Source of the DNA: Streptomyces sp. NBC_01210
GTDB taxonomy: Bacteria > Actinomycetota > Actinomycetes > Streptomycetales > Streptomycetaceae
Reading direction: 5' to 3'
NCBI RefSeq assembly: GCF_036010325.1
Contig: NZ_CP108549.1
Coordinates: forward strand, 3,038,001 to 3,102,000
Length of the DNA stretch: 64,000 nt
Part shown: one piece after another, positions 51,413 to 61,276 of the stretch
Position numbering within the stretch: the first letter of the stretch is position 1
Layout of the letters: each line of letters opens with the position of its first letter
Notes under the pieces: model-generated
Databases searched by the model: none
What the model was told of the DNA's origin: nothing
The model's input: the letters and a program-made list of their open reading frames with translations, nothing else
Position numbers and translations under genes: made by a program

Positions 51413-51613
51413 TCAGGCCTGGTTCTCCTGCGGCTCTTCGGGCGTGCTGCCGCCCTCGGCACGCTCGCGCATCTTGCGCACCAGCTCCTGCTTCTGGTCG
51501 GCGGCCGCCTTGCGATCGGCGTTGCGCGCGGGACCGTTGCCCTGCTGGTCGGCGCGCGACAGCTTCTTGCGCTGTCCGCCCACGCCGAGGAGGTTGTTCC
51601 GGCTCTTGGCCAT
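51413..51613 (-). CDS. Small basic DUF6243-like protein
   Basis: A 66-residue soluble protein starting MAKSRNNLLGVGGQRKKLSR, the signature of DUF6243 proteins found throughout Streptomyces, with a Lys/Arg/Ala/Glu-rich helical second half and a Pro/Glu-rich tail. Function unknown. ATG at 51613 follows GGGAGAA. It is convergent with the MFS pump gene; the 195 nt upstream hold its promoter and the end of the next small gene. Confidence 0.82.
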   Translation of the reverse strand: MAKSRNNLLGVGGQRKKLSRADQQGNGPARNADRKAAADQKQELVRKMRERAEGGSTPEEPQENQA

Positions 51614-51808
51614 GGGGTTCTCCCATTTGTGGTGAGAAGTGACTGGGGAATCGTCAGACGGGGGCGGGAGTCGACCGCCGCCCTCTCACTCGTAGATCGG
51701 GAGATACGCATACATGCGGGCCACGGTACCCCGCCGGGGACAGTGGGGACACCTGGATTGTTCGCGCGGGCCGCGCGGGCGAACTGGTCGAGCAGCTGCG
51801 GAAGATCA

Positions 51809-52012
51809 TCAGGCGCTCGGGTCCACCGTCGCCTGGTGTGCCTCGACGAGGTGTTCCTCGGCTTTGAGCCAGGGCAGAAACTGCGCCCCCTTGCGCCAGC
51901 CACAGGTGTCGCAGGTCAGCGTCCGCTGCAAGCCTGATTTCTGTACGTGCACGACATGCTCACGGCCGTGCTGATCCCATCTGCTGACCTTGCTTGTGGT
52001 CAATGACGGCAT
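51809..52012 (-). CDS. Small CxxC...H protein with zinc-ribbon-like pattern
   Basis: A 67-residue protein not obvious from long open frames because its frame continues upstream without a stop. ATG at 52012 follows a perfect GGAGGAACG ribosome site, which decides the start. It contains LTCDTCGW (Cys34, Cys37) and, after 18 residues, HLVEAH, giving C-x2-C-x(n)-H-x4-H, a plausible single zinc site. Basic and aromatic residues in the first half could bind nucleic acid. Function unknown. It lies 98 nt downstream of the response regulator gene on the same strand and could belong to that transcript. Confidence 0.7.
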   Translation of the reverse strand: MPSLTTSKVSRWDQHGREHVVHVQKSGLQRTLTCDTCGWRKGAQFLPWLKAEEHLVEAHQATVDPSA

Positions 52013-52110
52013 CGTTCCTCCTGGTGATGAGTGCGCCCAGTGTGCAGCACGTTCAACATCAACGGCAGCACCTTGTCGAGCTGTTGCTCCAGACGTCGCC
52101 CGCCGGGCGC

Positions 52111-52758
52111 TCAGGCGCCACCTTCCAGGAAGCGGAGTACCGCCAGCACCCTGCGGTGATCCGCGCCGACGCGCGGCAGGTCGAGTTTGGCGAGGATGCT
52201 GTTGATGTGTTTCGCGACGGCACTTTCGCTGATCACCAGCCGGTCGGCGATTCCGGCGTTGGAGCGGCCCTCCGCCATCAGCGCGAGCACGTCCCGTTCG
52301 CGCTCGGTCAGCCGCTCCAGCGGATCGCTCTGCCGCCGCACCAGGAGCTGTGCGACGACCTGCGGGTCGAGGGCGGTTCCGCCCTCGGCGACCCGTCGCA
52401 GCACTTCGATGAACTCCTCGACGTCCGCTACGCGTTGTTTGAGGAGGTAGCCGATGCCGCTGGTGTTGGCGGCGATGAGCTCGGCGGCGTACCGCTCCTC
52501 CACATACTGCGACAGCATCAGGACGGCGGTGTCCGGCCACTGCTGTCTGAGCCGGAGTGCGGCCCGTACGCCTTCGTCGGTGAAGCCGGGCGGCATCCGG
52601 ACATCGACGACGGCTATGTCGGGGCGGTGTTCCCCGACCGCGGCCAACAGCCCTTCGGCGTCGCCGGTTTCCGCGACGACCTCGAATCCGGCCATCTCGA
52701 GGATCTTGACCACGCCGACCCTGAGCAGGACGGAATCCTCGGCGATCACAGCGCGCAC
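52111..52758 (-). CDS. NarL/LuxR-family response regulator
   Basis: A 215-residue response regulator. Receiver domain (1-120): acidic pair AEDS near 7-10, phospho-acceptor Asp in VVDVRMPPG near 52, Ser/Thr position LMLSQY and Lys in YLLKQRV. C-terminal LuxR HTH (about 150-205): LTERERDVLALMAEGRSNAGIA and KHINSILAKLDL. GTG at 52758 lies inside the kinase gene (13-nt overlap), so the pair is coupled. Paired with the kinase upstream; regulon unknown. Confidence 0.94.
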   Translation of the reverse strand: MRAVIAEDSVLLRVGVVKILEMAGFEVVAETGDAEGLLAAVGEHRPDIAVVDVRMPPGFTDEGVRAALRLRQQWPDTAVLMLSQYVEERYAAELIAANTSGIGYLLKQRVADVEEFIEVLRRVAEGGTALDPQVVAQLLVRRQSDPLERLTERERDVLALMAEGRSNAGIADRLVISESAVAKHINSILAKLDLPRVGADHRRVLAVLRFLEGGA

Positions 52759-53978
52759 GGCAGCTCCACAGTCATGACGGTCGGGCCCCCGGTGGGGCTG
52801 CTCATGCGGAAGGTCCCGTCGACGGACCCCACGCGTTGGGCGAGTCCTTTGAGACCGGTGCCGCCGGCCGGATCGGCGCCGCCCGCGCCGTCGTCGGCGA
52901 TGACCACCCGCAGTATCTCGCCAAGTCGGGACACGGTCACATCGGCACGGGTCGCGTGCGCGTGCTTGGCGATGTTGGTGAGTGCCTCGGAGGCGACGAA
53001 GTAGGCGACTGCTTCGACGGCGGGGGCGGCTCGCTGCGGCAGGTCGACCCGTAGCCGTACGGGCAGTGGCGCGCGGGCGGCCAGGCCGGAGAGGGCTGCG
53101 TCGAGGCCGAGTTCATCGAGTACGGACGGGTGGAGGCCGCGCACGAGATGGCTGAGTTCCTCGATCGACTCCTTGGCTTCGCGGTGTGCGTCGTCGATCA
53201 CTTGCCGCACCTCGGGCGGCAGGTCCTTGAGTGTCACTTTGGCGATCCCGAGGTTCAGTGCCAGTGATACGAGCCGTTGCTGGGCGCCGTCGTGGAGATC
53301 GCGTTCGATGCGGCGGCGTTCGGCGTGGGCGGCGTCGACCGCTCCGGCCCGGCTTTCGGTGAGGTCTTCGACGCGCTGCTCGAGTTCCGCGGCCCGGGTG
53401 TCCCTGAGGAGGGCGGGGGCGATGCGGTTCTCCAGCCGTACCAGGGCTCCGGCGAGGCTCGGCACGGCGGCCAGTGCGACTACGCCGGCGGCCATGACGT
53501 AGGCGGCCTGGGTGGTGTAGCCGGGGTGTCCGATCCGCCAGTCCGCCGGCAGCATGATCCAGGCGTAGATGGTGGTGGCGGCCGCGCCGGCCACCAGGAG
53601 CGCGAGGACGAGCAGTTCGAGTATCCCGAGGCAGGGCCCGGCGAGGAAGTTGTACGCGAACTGCCGTCTCGCCACGGCGAATCGGATCCGGGGCAGGTCC
53701 ACACCGCACAGTTCGCGATAGCGCCATCGGTGGGCCTCGGTGAGGCCGAATCCGGCGATGGCGATCAGGACGACGGGAATGGGAAGGATCACCGGGGCGT
53801 CGGAGGAGGTGCCGCTGAAGGTTGCGACGGCCAGTCTCGCGGTCCAGAGGAACAACGGTGCTGTGACGAGGTGCAGGAGCATCCCGGAGGCGATGAAGGA
53901 CATGTCGCGCCGCAGCCGGGTGAGGGAGCGGCGGAGCCGGGGCGGGATGGTCATGATCAAACCGTATGTGGTGGGCAT
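52746..53978 (-). CDS. Sensor histidine kinase (DesK/NarX type)
   Basis: A 410-residue membrane histidine kinase. Four hydrophobic segments in the first 200 residues, arranged as two pairs (about 22-42, 55-72; 110-135, 150-170), then a coiled coil (RDTRAAELEQRVEDLTESRA), the HisKA_3 H-box ERRRIERDLHDGAQQRLV (phospho-His near 235), N-box EALTNIAKHA and G-box DDGAGG/GGTGLKGL. The signal is unknown; no large extracellular domain. The start is uncertain: ATG at 53978 is used, with 53954 and 54029 as alternatives, and none has a good ribosome site. Confidence 0.9.
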   Translation of the reverse strand: MPTTYGLIMTIPPRLRRSLTRLRRDMSFIASGMLLHLVTAPLFLWTARLAVATFSGTSSDAPVILPIPVVLIAIAGFGLTEAHRWRYRELCGVDLPRIRFAVARRQFAYNFLAGPCLGILELLVLALLVAGAAATTIYAWIMLPADWRIGHPGYTTQAAYVMAAGVVALAAVPSLAGALVRLENRIAPALLRDTRAAELEQRVEDLTESRAGAVDAAHAERRRIERDLHDGAQQRLVSLALNLGIAKVTLKDLPPEVRQVIDDAHREAKESIEELSHLVRGLHPSVLDELGLDAALSGLAARAPLPVRLRVDLPQRAAPAVEAVAYFVASEALTNIAKHAHATRADVTVSRLGEILRVVIADDGAGGADPAGGTGLKGLAQRVGSVDGTFRMSSPTGGPTVMTVELPCAL

Positions 53979-54033
53979 GTCCGGCCGCCATGAAGCCTGT
54001 TGCCGGTTCCGGGGTGCAACTGGTGCCACCCCA

Positions 54034-54057
54034 AGTCGGTAAGCAGTGTTACTGACT
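54034..54057. promoter_or_regulatory. Inverted repeat between the kinase and a membrane protein gene
   Basis: AGTCGGTAA-GCAGTG-TTACTGACT: 9-bp arms, one mismatch, 56 nt upstream of the kinase start and 75 nt before the divergent gene. The position fits a shared operator, possibly bound by the response regulator or a TetR-type protein. Confidence 0.5.
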
Positions 54058-54083
54058 GTGACGACATGGAACAGGAGTGTTGA

Positions 54084-54110
54084 TCACGAGCCCGAAGGCC
54101 GGGTTCGTGA
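54084..54110 (+). promoter_or_regulatory. Leader hairpin before the small membrane protein gene
   Basis: TCACGAGCCC-7 nt-GGGTTCGTGA, a 10-bp stem with one G-U pair in RNA, ending 21 nt before the ATG and leaving the AGAGG ribosome site free. Confidence 0.4.
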
Positions 54111-54517
54111 CTGCCGAAAGAGGCGCGCTCCATGGCTCTCATTGCCTTCAACTCCCCTGTCGCCACTGCCCGGTTGCCCAGGTGGCAGGGCCGGTTGCTG
54201 ACCGGTGCGGGACTGGCTCTGCTGCCCTGGACGGGCTTTCTGGCGGCGACGCTTCCGCCGGGCGAAGCGGCGGCATGGGTGGCGCTGGATGCTCTGGAGG
54301 CGGCCTGTCTGCTGACGGCGGGCAGTCGGCTCGTACGGGGTGAGGGCGGCCATCGGGCGGCGGCGGCCGGTGCCGCGCTGCTGCTGGTGGCCGATGCCTG
54401 TGCGGACCTGCTGACGTCGGCGCCGGGCGCCGAGCTGGCGCAGGCGGTGGCGATGGCGGTGTGTGCGGAGCTGCCGCTGGCGGCCCTGTGCGTGGACCTT
54501 GCCGTACGGACACATGC

Positions 54518-54552
54518 GAGGGCCGGCCGGGCTCCTGGCCCGGCCGGCCCTC
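54518..54552 (-). terminator. glyS terminator
   Basis: A perfect 15-bp stem, GAGGGCCGGCCGGGC with its complement, loop TCCTG, 16 nt past the glyS stop on the minus strand. It lies inside the 3' end of the opposing membrane protein frame. Confidence 0.85.
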
Positions 54553-54568
54553 GAACGTCAGCGAGCGG

Positions 54569-55951
<1,383 letters not shown>

Positions 55952-56058
55952 GGTGCTCTCTTCATTACGACGACGACGAACGGCGAATGCTTCAGGTTAC
56001 CGGCGGCCGCACCCCCTGGATCAAATCGGTTCCGGGTACGGGGGGCTCAGCAGCTTTG

Positions 56059-56087
56059 TTGACAATCGTTTCCAGTTTTGTTGAAAA
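56059..56087 (+). promoter_or_regulatory. znuA promoter
   Basis: -35 TTGACA at 56059-56064 and a -10-like TGAAAA at 56082-56087 with 17 nt between. The predicted +1 falls at about 56094-56096, the first base of the znuA ATG. Confidence 0.65.
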
Positions 56088-56102
56088 TGACTGTCATGAA
56101 CG
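56082..56102 (+). promoter_or_regulatory. Zur box at the znuA start
   Basis: TGAAAATGA-CTG-TCATGAACG, a near-palindrome matching the Streptomyces Zur consensus TGRNARYGRNNNNCRYYNYCA over most positions. It covers -10, +1 and the ATG, so bound Zur would block initiation directly. Confidence 0.75.
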
Positions 56103-57073
56103 TACGCCGCCTCATACCCACCACTGCCGCCGCCGGAGCCGTCGCCCTCGGTCTCATGACCGTCTCCGCCTGCTCCAGCTCCAATGCCGCCGACGGCAGC
56201 AGCGGCGGCAAGCTGAAGGTGGTGGCGTCGTTCTATCCGATGCAGTACCTCGCCGAGGAGATCGGCGGCGACCATGTCTCCGTCTCGACCCTCACCAAGC
56301 CGGGCGTCGAGCCGCATGAGCTGGAGCTCAAGCCCCGCCAGACCGCCGAGCTGAACGAGGCGGGCTTCATCCTCTACCTCAAGGGCATCCAGCCCGCCGT
56401 CGACAAGGCCATCGCCCAGTCCGAGGCGAAGAACAAGGTCGACGCCGCCGGTCTCACCAAGCTCGAGCACCACGGCACCGAGGGCGGCCACAGCCACGAG
56501 GGCGAAGCGGCCGGCCACGACGAGCACGGGCATGCGGGCGAGGGCGAGGCGGGTGCCGACCCGCACATCTGGCTCGACCCGGTGAAGTACGCCGAGGTCG
56601 CCAAGGGCGTCGGAAAGTCCCTCGAGAAGGCCGACCCGGACCACGCCGCGGACTACCGGAAGAACACCGACGCACTGGTCACGAAGCTCGACGGGCTGAA
56701 CCGCACGTACCAGCAGGGCCTGAAGAACACGGCAACCAAGACCTTTTTCACCACCCACTCCGCCTTCGGCTACCTCGCCGAGCGCTACGGCCTGGACCAG
56801 GAGGGCATCGCGGGCCTCGACCCCGAGTCCGAGCCCAGCCCGGCCCGTATCAAGGACCTCCAGGCCATCGCGAAGAAGGACAAGGTCACCACGGTCTTCT
56901 TCGAGACGCTCGCCAGCGACAAGACCGCCAAGACCCTCGCCAAGGACGCCGGACTGAAGACGGACGTCCTCGACCCGCTCGAAGGAATTACGGACAAGTC
57001 CAAGGGCGCTGACTACATCGAGGTGATGCAGTCCAACCTCGCCGCGCTGCAGAAAGCTCTCGGCGCGAAGTGA
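56096..57073 (+). CDS. znuA: Zinc ABC transporter substrate-binding lipoprotein
   Basis: A 325-residue zinc-binding lipoprotein of the cluster A-I family. Signal peptide with lipobox near LMTVSAC (residues 20-26), zinc ligands His in GVEPHELEL, a His/Glu/Asp-rich flexible loop (about 125-153, with GHSHEGEAAGHDEHGH), His in GADPHIWLDP, and His in FFTTHSAFGYL, closing with the acidic ligand region. ATG at 56096 is preferred: it falls at the predicted transcript start, and earlier in-frame TTG and ATG codons lie within the promoter. First gene of znuA-znuC-znuB-zur. Confidence 0.94.
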   Translation: MNVRRLIPTTAAAGAVALGLMTVSACSSSNAADGSSGGKLKVVASFYPMQYLAEEIGGDHVSVSTLTKPGVEPHELELKPRQTAELNEAGFILYLKGIQPAVDKAIAQSEAKNKVDAAGLTKLEHHGTEGGHSHEGEAAGHDEHGHAGEGEAGADPHIWLDPVKYAEVAKGVGKSLEKADPDHAADYRKNTDALVTKLDGLNRTYQQGLKNTATKTFFTTHSAFGYLAERYGLDQEGIAGLDPESEPSPARIKDLQAIAKKDKVTTVFFETLASDKTAKTLAKDAGLKTDVLDPLEGITDKSKGADYIEVMQSNLAALQKALGAK

Positions 57074-57108
57074 CATCGATCGGTACGCACACACCGGAGG
57101 CCCGAGAC

Positions 57109-57867
57109 ATGGAGCCCGTCATATCCGTCCGCGGGGCCCAGGCCACGCTCGGCTCGCGCCCGGTACTGCGCGGCATCGACCTCACCGTCCAGCGCGGTGA
57201 GGTCGTCGCCCTGCTCGGCGCCAACGGCTCGGGGAAGTCGACGGCCGTGCGTTCCGTGATCGGCCAAGTGCCGCTCACCGGCGGCGAGATCGCCCTGTTC
57301 GGCACGGAACTGCGCCGTTTCCGCGAGTGGGCGCGCATCGGTTACGTACCGCAGCGCACGACCGCCGCGAGCGGTGTGCCCGCGACGGTGCGCGAAGTCG
57401 TCTCCTCGGGCCGGCTGTCGCGTACGAGGCTGGGCCGGGAGTCCCGCGCGGACCGGGCCGCCGTCAAACGCGCCATCGAGCTCGTCGGGCTCACCGACCG
57501 CGCCAAGGACTCCGTGAACGCGCTCTCCGGCGGCCAGCACCAGCGGGTCCTCATAGCCCGCGCGCTCGCCTCCGAGCCCGAACTGCTGATCATGGACGAG
57601 CCGATGGCGGGCGTCGACCTGGGCAGCCAGGAGATCCTCGCCGGAACACTGCGCGAGCAGGTCGCGGCCGGGACGACAGTCCTGCTGGTCCTGCACGAGC
57701 TCGGACCGCTGGAGCCCCTGATCGACCGCGCGGTGGTGCTGCGCGACGGCTGTGTGGTCCATGACGGGCCGCCGCCGAAGGCCGTGGGCCAGCATGCGCT
57801 GCCCGGCCACGACCACGTACATCCGCACGCGGCCGACGAGCCGCTCCGCACGGGACTGCTGACCTGA
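57109..57867 (+). CDS. znuC: Zinc ABC transporter ATP-binding protein
   Basis: A 252-residue ATPase: Walker A LLGANGSGKSTAVR (about 37-50), Q-loop YVPQRTT, signature LSGGQHQRVLIARALA, Walker B LLIMDEPMAGVD, H-switch LVLHELGP. His-rich C-terminus (GHDHVHPHAADE), common in zinc transporter ATPases. ATG at 57109 has GGAGG at 8 nt and is preferred over GTG at 57070, which overlaps the znuA stop. The downstream permease gene starts 2 nt after its stop. Confidence 0.94.
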   Translation: MEPVISVRGAQATLGSRPVLRGIDLTVQRGEVVALLGANGSGKSTAVRSVIGQVPLTGGEIALFGTELRRFREWARIGYVPQRTTAASGVPATVREVVSSGRLSRTRLGRESRADRAAVKRAIELVGLTDRAKDSVNALSGGQHQRVLIARALASEPELLIMDEPMAGVDLGSQEILAGTLREQVAAGTTVLLVLHELGPLEPLIDRAVVLRDGCVVHDGPPPKAVGQHALPGHDHVHPHAADEPLRTGLLT

Positions 57868-57869
57868 TC

Positions 57870-58763
57870 ATGGAAATCCTCGACACTGCTTTCATGCAGC
57901 GGGCGCTCATCGCGGCCGTGCTGGTCGGCATCACGGCACCCGCCATCGGCATCCATCTGGTGCAGCGCCGCCAGGCGCTGATGGGCGACGGCATCGGCCA
58001 TGTCGCGATGACCGGTGTCGGCCTCGGCTTCCTGCTGTCGACCAACCCGATCTGGATGGCGACGCTCGTCTCGATCGTGGGCGCAGTCACCATGGAACTG
58101 ATCCGGATGTACGGACGCACTCGCGGCGATATCGCGCTGGCGATGCTCTTCTACGGCGGTATGGCCGGCGGTGTGCTGCTGATCAACCTCTCGGACACCG
58201 GCTCCACGGCCAATCTCAGCTCGTTCCTGTTCGGCTCGCTCTCCACCGTCTCCGACGCGGACCTCACCGCGATTCTGCTGCTGGCCGCCTTTGTGGTGCT
58301 GGTCTCGCTGGGGCTGCGCAGGCAGTTGTTCGCGGTCAGCCAGGACGAGGAGTTCGCGCGGGTCACCGGTCTGCCGGTGCGTGCGCTGAATCTCCTGATC
58401 GCGGTGACCGCGGCGGTCACCGTCAGTGTGGCGATGCGGGTGGTCGGGCTGCTGCTGGTCAGCGCGCTGATGGTGGTGCCGGTGGCCGCGGCGCAGCAGA
58501 TTTCGCGGTCCTTCAAGGCCACGTTCGCGCTGGCGGTGGGGATCGGTGTGACGGTCGCACTGGCCGGAACGACCACCTCCTACTACCAGGATGTGCCGCC
58601 GGGCGCGACGATAGTGCTGCTCGCCATCGGCATCTTCGTGGTGCTGACCGCACTCGCCGCACCCCTGGCGAGGCGGCGTGCGCGCACACTGGAGGCGAGC
58701 GGGGCGGAGTGCACCGTGGACATGCCCGGCACGCGACGGCCCGGCGCCGACGTCAAGGTCTGA
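57870..58763 (+). CDS. znuB: Zinc ABC transporter permease
   Basis: A 297-residue ABC-3-type permease with about eight membrane segments: AVLVGITAPAIGIHLVQRRQALMGDGIGHVAMTGVGLGFLL-type opening (the G-D-x-x-x-H motif at about 43-48), and RVVGLLLVSALMVVPVAAAQ near 190-209. It forms the channel for ZnuA-delivered zinc. ATG at 57870 is 2 nt after the znuC stop. The C-terminus carries a short polar tail. Confidence 0.94.
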   Translation: MEILDTAFMQRALIAAVLVGITAPAIGIHLVQRRQALMGDGIGHVAMTGVGLGFLLSTNPIWMATLVSIVGAVTMELIRMYGRTRGDIALAMLFYGGMAGGVLLINLSDTGSTANLSSFLFGSLSTVSDADLTAILLLAAFVVLVSLGLRRQLFAVSQDEEFARVTGLPVRALNLLIAVTAAVTVSVAMRVVGLLLVSALMVVPVAAAQQISRSFKATFALAVGIGVTVALAGTTTSYYQDVPPGATIVLLAIGIFVVLTALAAPLARRRARTLEASGAECTVDMPGTRRPGADVKV

Positions 58764-58817
58764 GCTCAGGCCTGGCAGAATGGCCCGACATATGTGCGGG
58801 CGAACGAGGAGGCACCT

Positions 58818-59255
58818 GTGGCGACGGCGCCAACCGGCGGAAATGCAGCCCCAGTGCGGGGCCGGTCGACCCGGCAGCGGACCGCGGTTGCGGCGGCGCT
58901 CGACGAGGTGGACGAGTTCCGCAGCGCGCAGGAGCTGCATGACATGCTCAAGCACCGCGGCGACTCGGTGGGCCTGACGACGGTCTACCGCACGCTGCAG
59001 TCGCTCGCGGACGCGGGCGAGGTGGATGTGCTGCGCACGTCCGACGGCGAGTCGGTGTACCGGCGCTGCTCGACCGACGACCACCATCACCATCTGGTGT
59101 GCCGGGTCTGCGGAAAGGCCGTCGAGGTCGAGGGGCCTGCGGTGGAGCAGTGGGCGGAGACGATCGCGTCGCAGCACGGGTACGTGAATGTGGCGCACAC
59201 GGTGGAGATCTTCGGTACGTGCGCGGAGTGCGCGGGCTCCTCGGCGGAGGGCTGA
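58818..59255 (+). CDS. zur: Zinc uptake regulator, Fur family
   Basis: A 145-residue Fur-family repressor, zinc-responsive. N-terminal winged helix with RSTRQRTAVAAALDEVDEFRSAQELH and LTTVYRTLQSLADAGEVDVL (recognition helix), then the metal sites: DDHHHHLVCRVCGK (regulatory His, structural Cys pair) and GTCAECAG near the C-terminus (second Cys pair). GTG at 58818 has GGAGG at 6 nt, so it is preferred over GTG at 58794. It ends the znu operon, so Zur probably represses its own transcription through the box at 56082; other Zur targets lie outside the window. Confidence 0.93.
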   Translation: MATAPTGGNAAPVRGRSTRQRTAVAAALDEVDEFRSAQELHDMLKHRGDSVGLTTVYRTLQSLADAGEVDVLRTSDGESVYRRCSTDDHHHHLVCRVCGKAVEVEGPAVEQWAETIASQHGYVNVAHTVEIFGTCAECAGSSAEG

Positions 59256-59356
59256 CGGCTCCTGGACGGAGGGCGGACCGGGTTTGAGGTCCGACGCCCC
59301 GGGGCGGGGCGGGGGCCCTTGGGGCGCCCGTCGGCGTTCGGTGCCCCCGGGTTCGC

Positions 59357-59557
59357 GGCGCGAAGCCGCCGCCGCACCGGGGGTGTCGGGGCGTCAGCCC
59401 CCAACGTCCTCCCACTCGGAGTGGGACCCGCTGCCTGCGGCCGCGGCACGAAGCTGCCGTAAGCGGGTGTGGGGGCTCCGGCCCCCAACGCCCCCGCGCC
59501 TGCGCTCTGCGGCGCGAAGCTGCCGCTCCGGGGTGCGGGGGCGTCAGCTCCCTCAAC
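59357..59557. repeat. Three imperfect copies of a 47-50-nt extragenic element
   Basis: Copies begin at 59357, 59445 and 59511 with GGC(G/A)CGAAGC(C/T)GCCG, continue through a GC-rich middle with GGGTG, and end in a hyphenated palindrome such as GGGGGCTCCGGCCCCC and then CAAC. The palindrome could fold as a small hairpin. Such GC-rich interspersed elements are frequent in Streptomyces. Confidence 0.65.
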
Positions 59558-59564
59558 AGGGGGC

Positions 59565-59583
59565 CTGGGGGCACCGCCCCCAG
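59565..59583 (-). terminator. uppS terminator
   Basis: CTGGGGGC-ACC-GCCCCCAG, an 8-bp perfect stem 36 nt beyond the uppS stop on the minus strand. Confidence 0.6.
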
Positions 59584-59618
59584 TTTCGGGAAGGGGCGGG
59601 GTGGGGGAAATCCCCCGC

Positions 59619-60464
59619 TCATGCAGACGTGCCCTCGGGCCGCCCCCGCATCGCCTCGAGCTCCTCGTTCGGGATCGCGCCGCCGAAGCGGCGGTCGCGC
59701 TGCGCGTACTCCAGGCAGGCACGCCACAGATCGCGGCGGTCGAAGTCCGGCCACAGCACGTCCTGGAACACCATCTCGGCGTAACTGCTCTGCCAGATCA
59801 GGTAGTTGGAGGTGCGCTGCTCGCCGCTCGGGCGCAGGAACAGGTCCACGTCCGGCATGTCCGGGTAGTACAGGTACTTGGCGAAAGTCTTCTCGTTGAC
59901 CTTGGACGGGTCCAGCCTGCCCGCCGCCACATCGCGCGCGATGGCCTGCGCCGCGTCCGCAACCTCCGCGCGGCCGCCGTAGTTGACGCAGAAGTACAGC
60001 GTCATCTTGTCGTTGTCCTTGGTCTGCTCCTGGGCGACCTGGAGCTCCTGGACGACCGACTTCCACATCTTCGGCATCCGGCCGACCCAGCGGATACGGA
60101 TGCCGAGTTCGTCCATCTCGTCGCGGCGGCGCCGGATGACGTCCCGGTTGAAGTTCATCAGGAAGCGCACCTCGTCGGGCGAGCGCTTCCAGTTCTCGGT
60201 GGAGAAGGCGTACAGGGAGAGGTTCTTGACGCCCATCTCGATGCAGCCCTTGAGTACGTCGAGGACGACGCCCTCGCCGACCTTGTGCCCCTCGGTGCGC
60301 GGCAGCCCGCGCTCCTTGGCCCAGCGGCCGTTGCCGTCCATGACGCACGCCACATGGTTCGGCACCAGCTCGCCCGGGATCTTTGGCGGGCGCGCGCCGG
60401 AGGGGTGCGGCTCGGGGACCTTGTACTCGCGGCGGGACCGGCCCAGGATTCCGCGTCGTGCCAT
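59619..60464 (-). CDS. uppS: Isoprenyl transferase (undecaprenyl diphosphate synthase type)
   Basis: A 281-residue cis-prenyltransferase extending allylic diphosphates with IPP to make polyprenyl carrier lipid for peptidoglycan. Seen: [16 protein letters not shown] near 38-53 (catalytic Asp43), [23 protein letters not shown], and C-terminal [25 protein letters not shown] with the FLRPSGEQR and S-N-x-L-x-W signatures. A polar leader of 35 residues precedes it. ATG at 60464 is used; a GTG at 60473 closer to AGGAG is an alternative. It lies 14 nt downstream of recO, probably co-transcribed. Confidence 0.95.
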   Translation of the reverse strand: MARRGILGRSRREYKVPEPHPSGARPPKIPGELVPNHVACVMDGNGRWAKERGLPRTEGHKVGEGVVLDVLKGCIEMGVKNLSLYAFSTENWKRSPDEVRFLMNFNRDVIRRRRDEMDELGIRIRWVGRMPKMWKSVVQELQVAQEQTKDNDKMTLYFCVNYGGRAEVADAAQAIARDVAAGRLDPSKVNEKTFAKYLYYPDMPDVDLFLRPSGEQRTSNYLIWQSSYAEMVFQDVLWPDFDRRDLWRACLEYAQRDRRFGGAIPNEELEAMRGRPEGTSA

Positions 60465-60478
60465 GCGGTTCACATCTC

Positions 60479-61231
60479 CTATTTCTCTACTTCGACGTAC
60501 CTCAGCGAGCGCAGGCCGCGCTCCAGGTGCCAGTGCAGATAGGCGGACACGAGCCCGCTGCCCTCCCGGACGTGGCGCGCCTCGCACGCGTCCGCCGTCG
60601 GCCAGTCACCGGTCAGCAGCGCGCTGAGCAGCCCGATGGCCTCCGCAGAGGGTACGACGCTGCCGGGCACCCGGCAGTCGCCGCATATGACGCCGCCGGC
60701 GGCGACGGAGAAGAACCGGTTCGGCCCGTGCAGGCCGCATTTCGCGCAGTCGTCGAAGCTGGGTGCGTAGCCGTTGACGGCGAGGGAGCGCAGCAGGAAC
60801 GCGTCGAGGACGAGATTCGGGGCGTGCTCGCCGCGGGCGAGGGTGCGCAGGGCGCCGACGAGGAGAAGGTACTGCTGGACGGCGGGCTCGCCCTCGTGGT
60901 CGGTGAACCGTTCGGCGGTCTCCAGCATGGCGGTGCCGGCGGTGTAGCGGGCGTAGTCGGTGACGATGGCGCCGCCGTACGGAGCGATGGTCTCGCTCTG
61001 GGTGCAGAGCGGGAGCCCGCGGCCGACGAGTTCGCTGCCGCGCGCGAAGAACTGCACATCGACGTGCGAGAAGGGCTCGAGCCGGGCACCGAACTTGGAC
61101 TTGGTGCGCCGGACGCCACGGGCGACGGCACGGACGCGGCCGTGACTGCGGGTGAGCAGCGTGATGATGCGGTCGGCCTCGCCCAGTTTCTGGGTGCGGA
61201 GGACGACGCCGTCGTCACGGAACAGGCTCAT
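60479..61231 (-). CDS. recO: DNA repair protein RecO
   Basis: A 250-residue recombination mediator that loads RecA in the RecFOR pathway. N-terminal OB fold ([40 protein letters not shown], 3-42), helical middle, and a C-terminal zinc site CAKCG then CGDC (about 165-190). ATG at 61231. It starts a probable recO-uppS unit, with the DUF1905 gene 45 nt upstream on the same strand. Confidence 0.95.
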   Translation of the reverse strand: MSLFRDDGVVLRTQKLGEADRIITLLTRSHGRVRAVARGVRRTKSKFGARLEPFSHVDVQFFARGSELVGRGLPLCTQSETIAPYGGAIVTDYARYTAGTAMLETAERFTDHEGEPAVQQYLLLVGALRTLARGEHAPNLVLDAFLLRSLAVNGYAPSFDDCAKCGLHGPNRFFSVAAGGVICGDCRVPGSVVPSAEAIGLLSALLTGDWPTADACEARHVREGSGLVSAYLHWHLERGLRSLRYVEVEK

Positions 61232-61276
61232 GCGGTCATTGTCCCGTACGGAGTGCCGCCCACCGCCATCGGATGG

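Larger units (their letters stand above)
59256..59618. other. 363-nt gap between zur and uppS
   Basis: No coding frame is credible; translations are repetitive in all frames. The region is built from three diverged copies of a GC-rich element (59357-59557) and ends with the uppS terminator hairpin. Confidence 0.7.
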
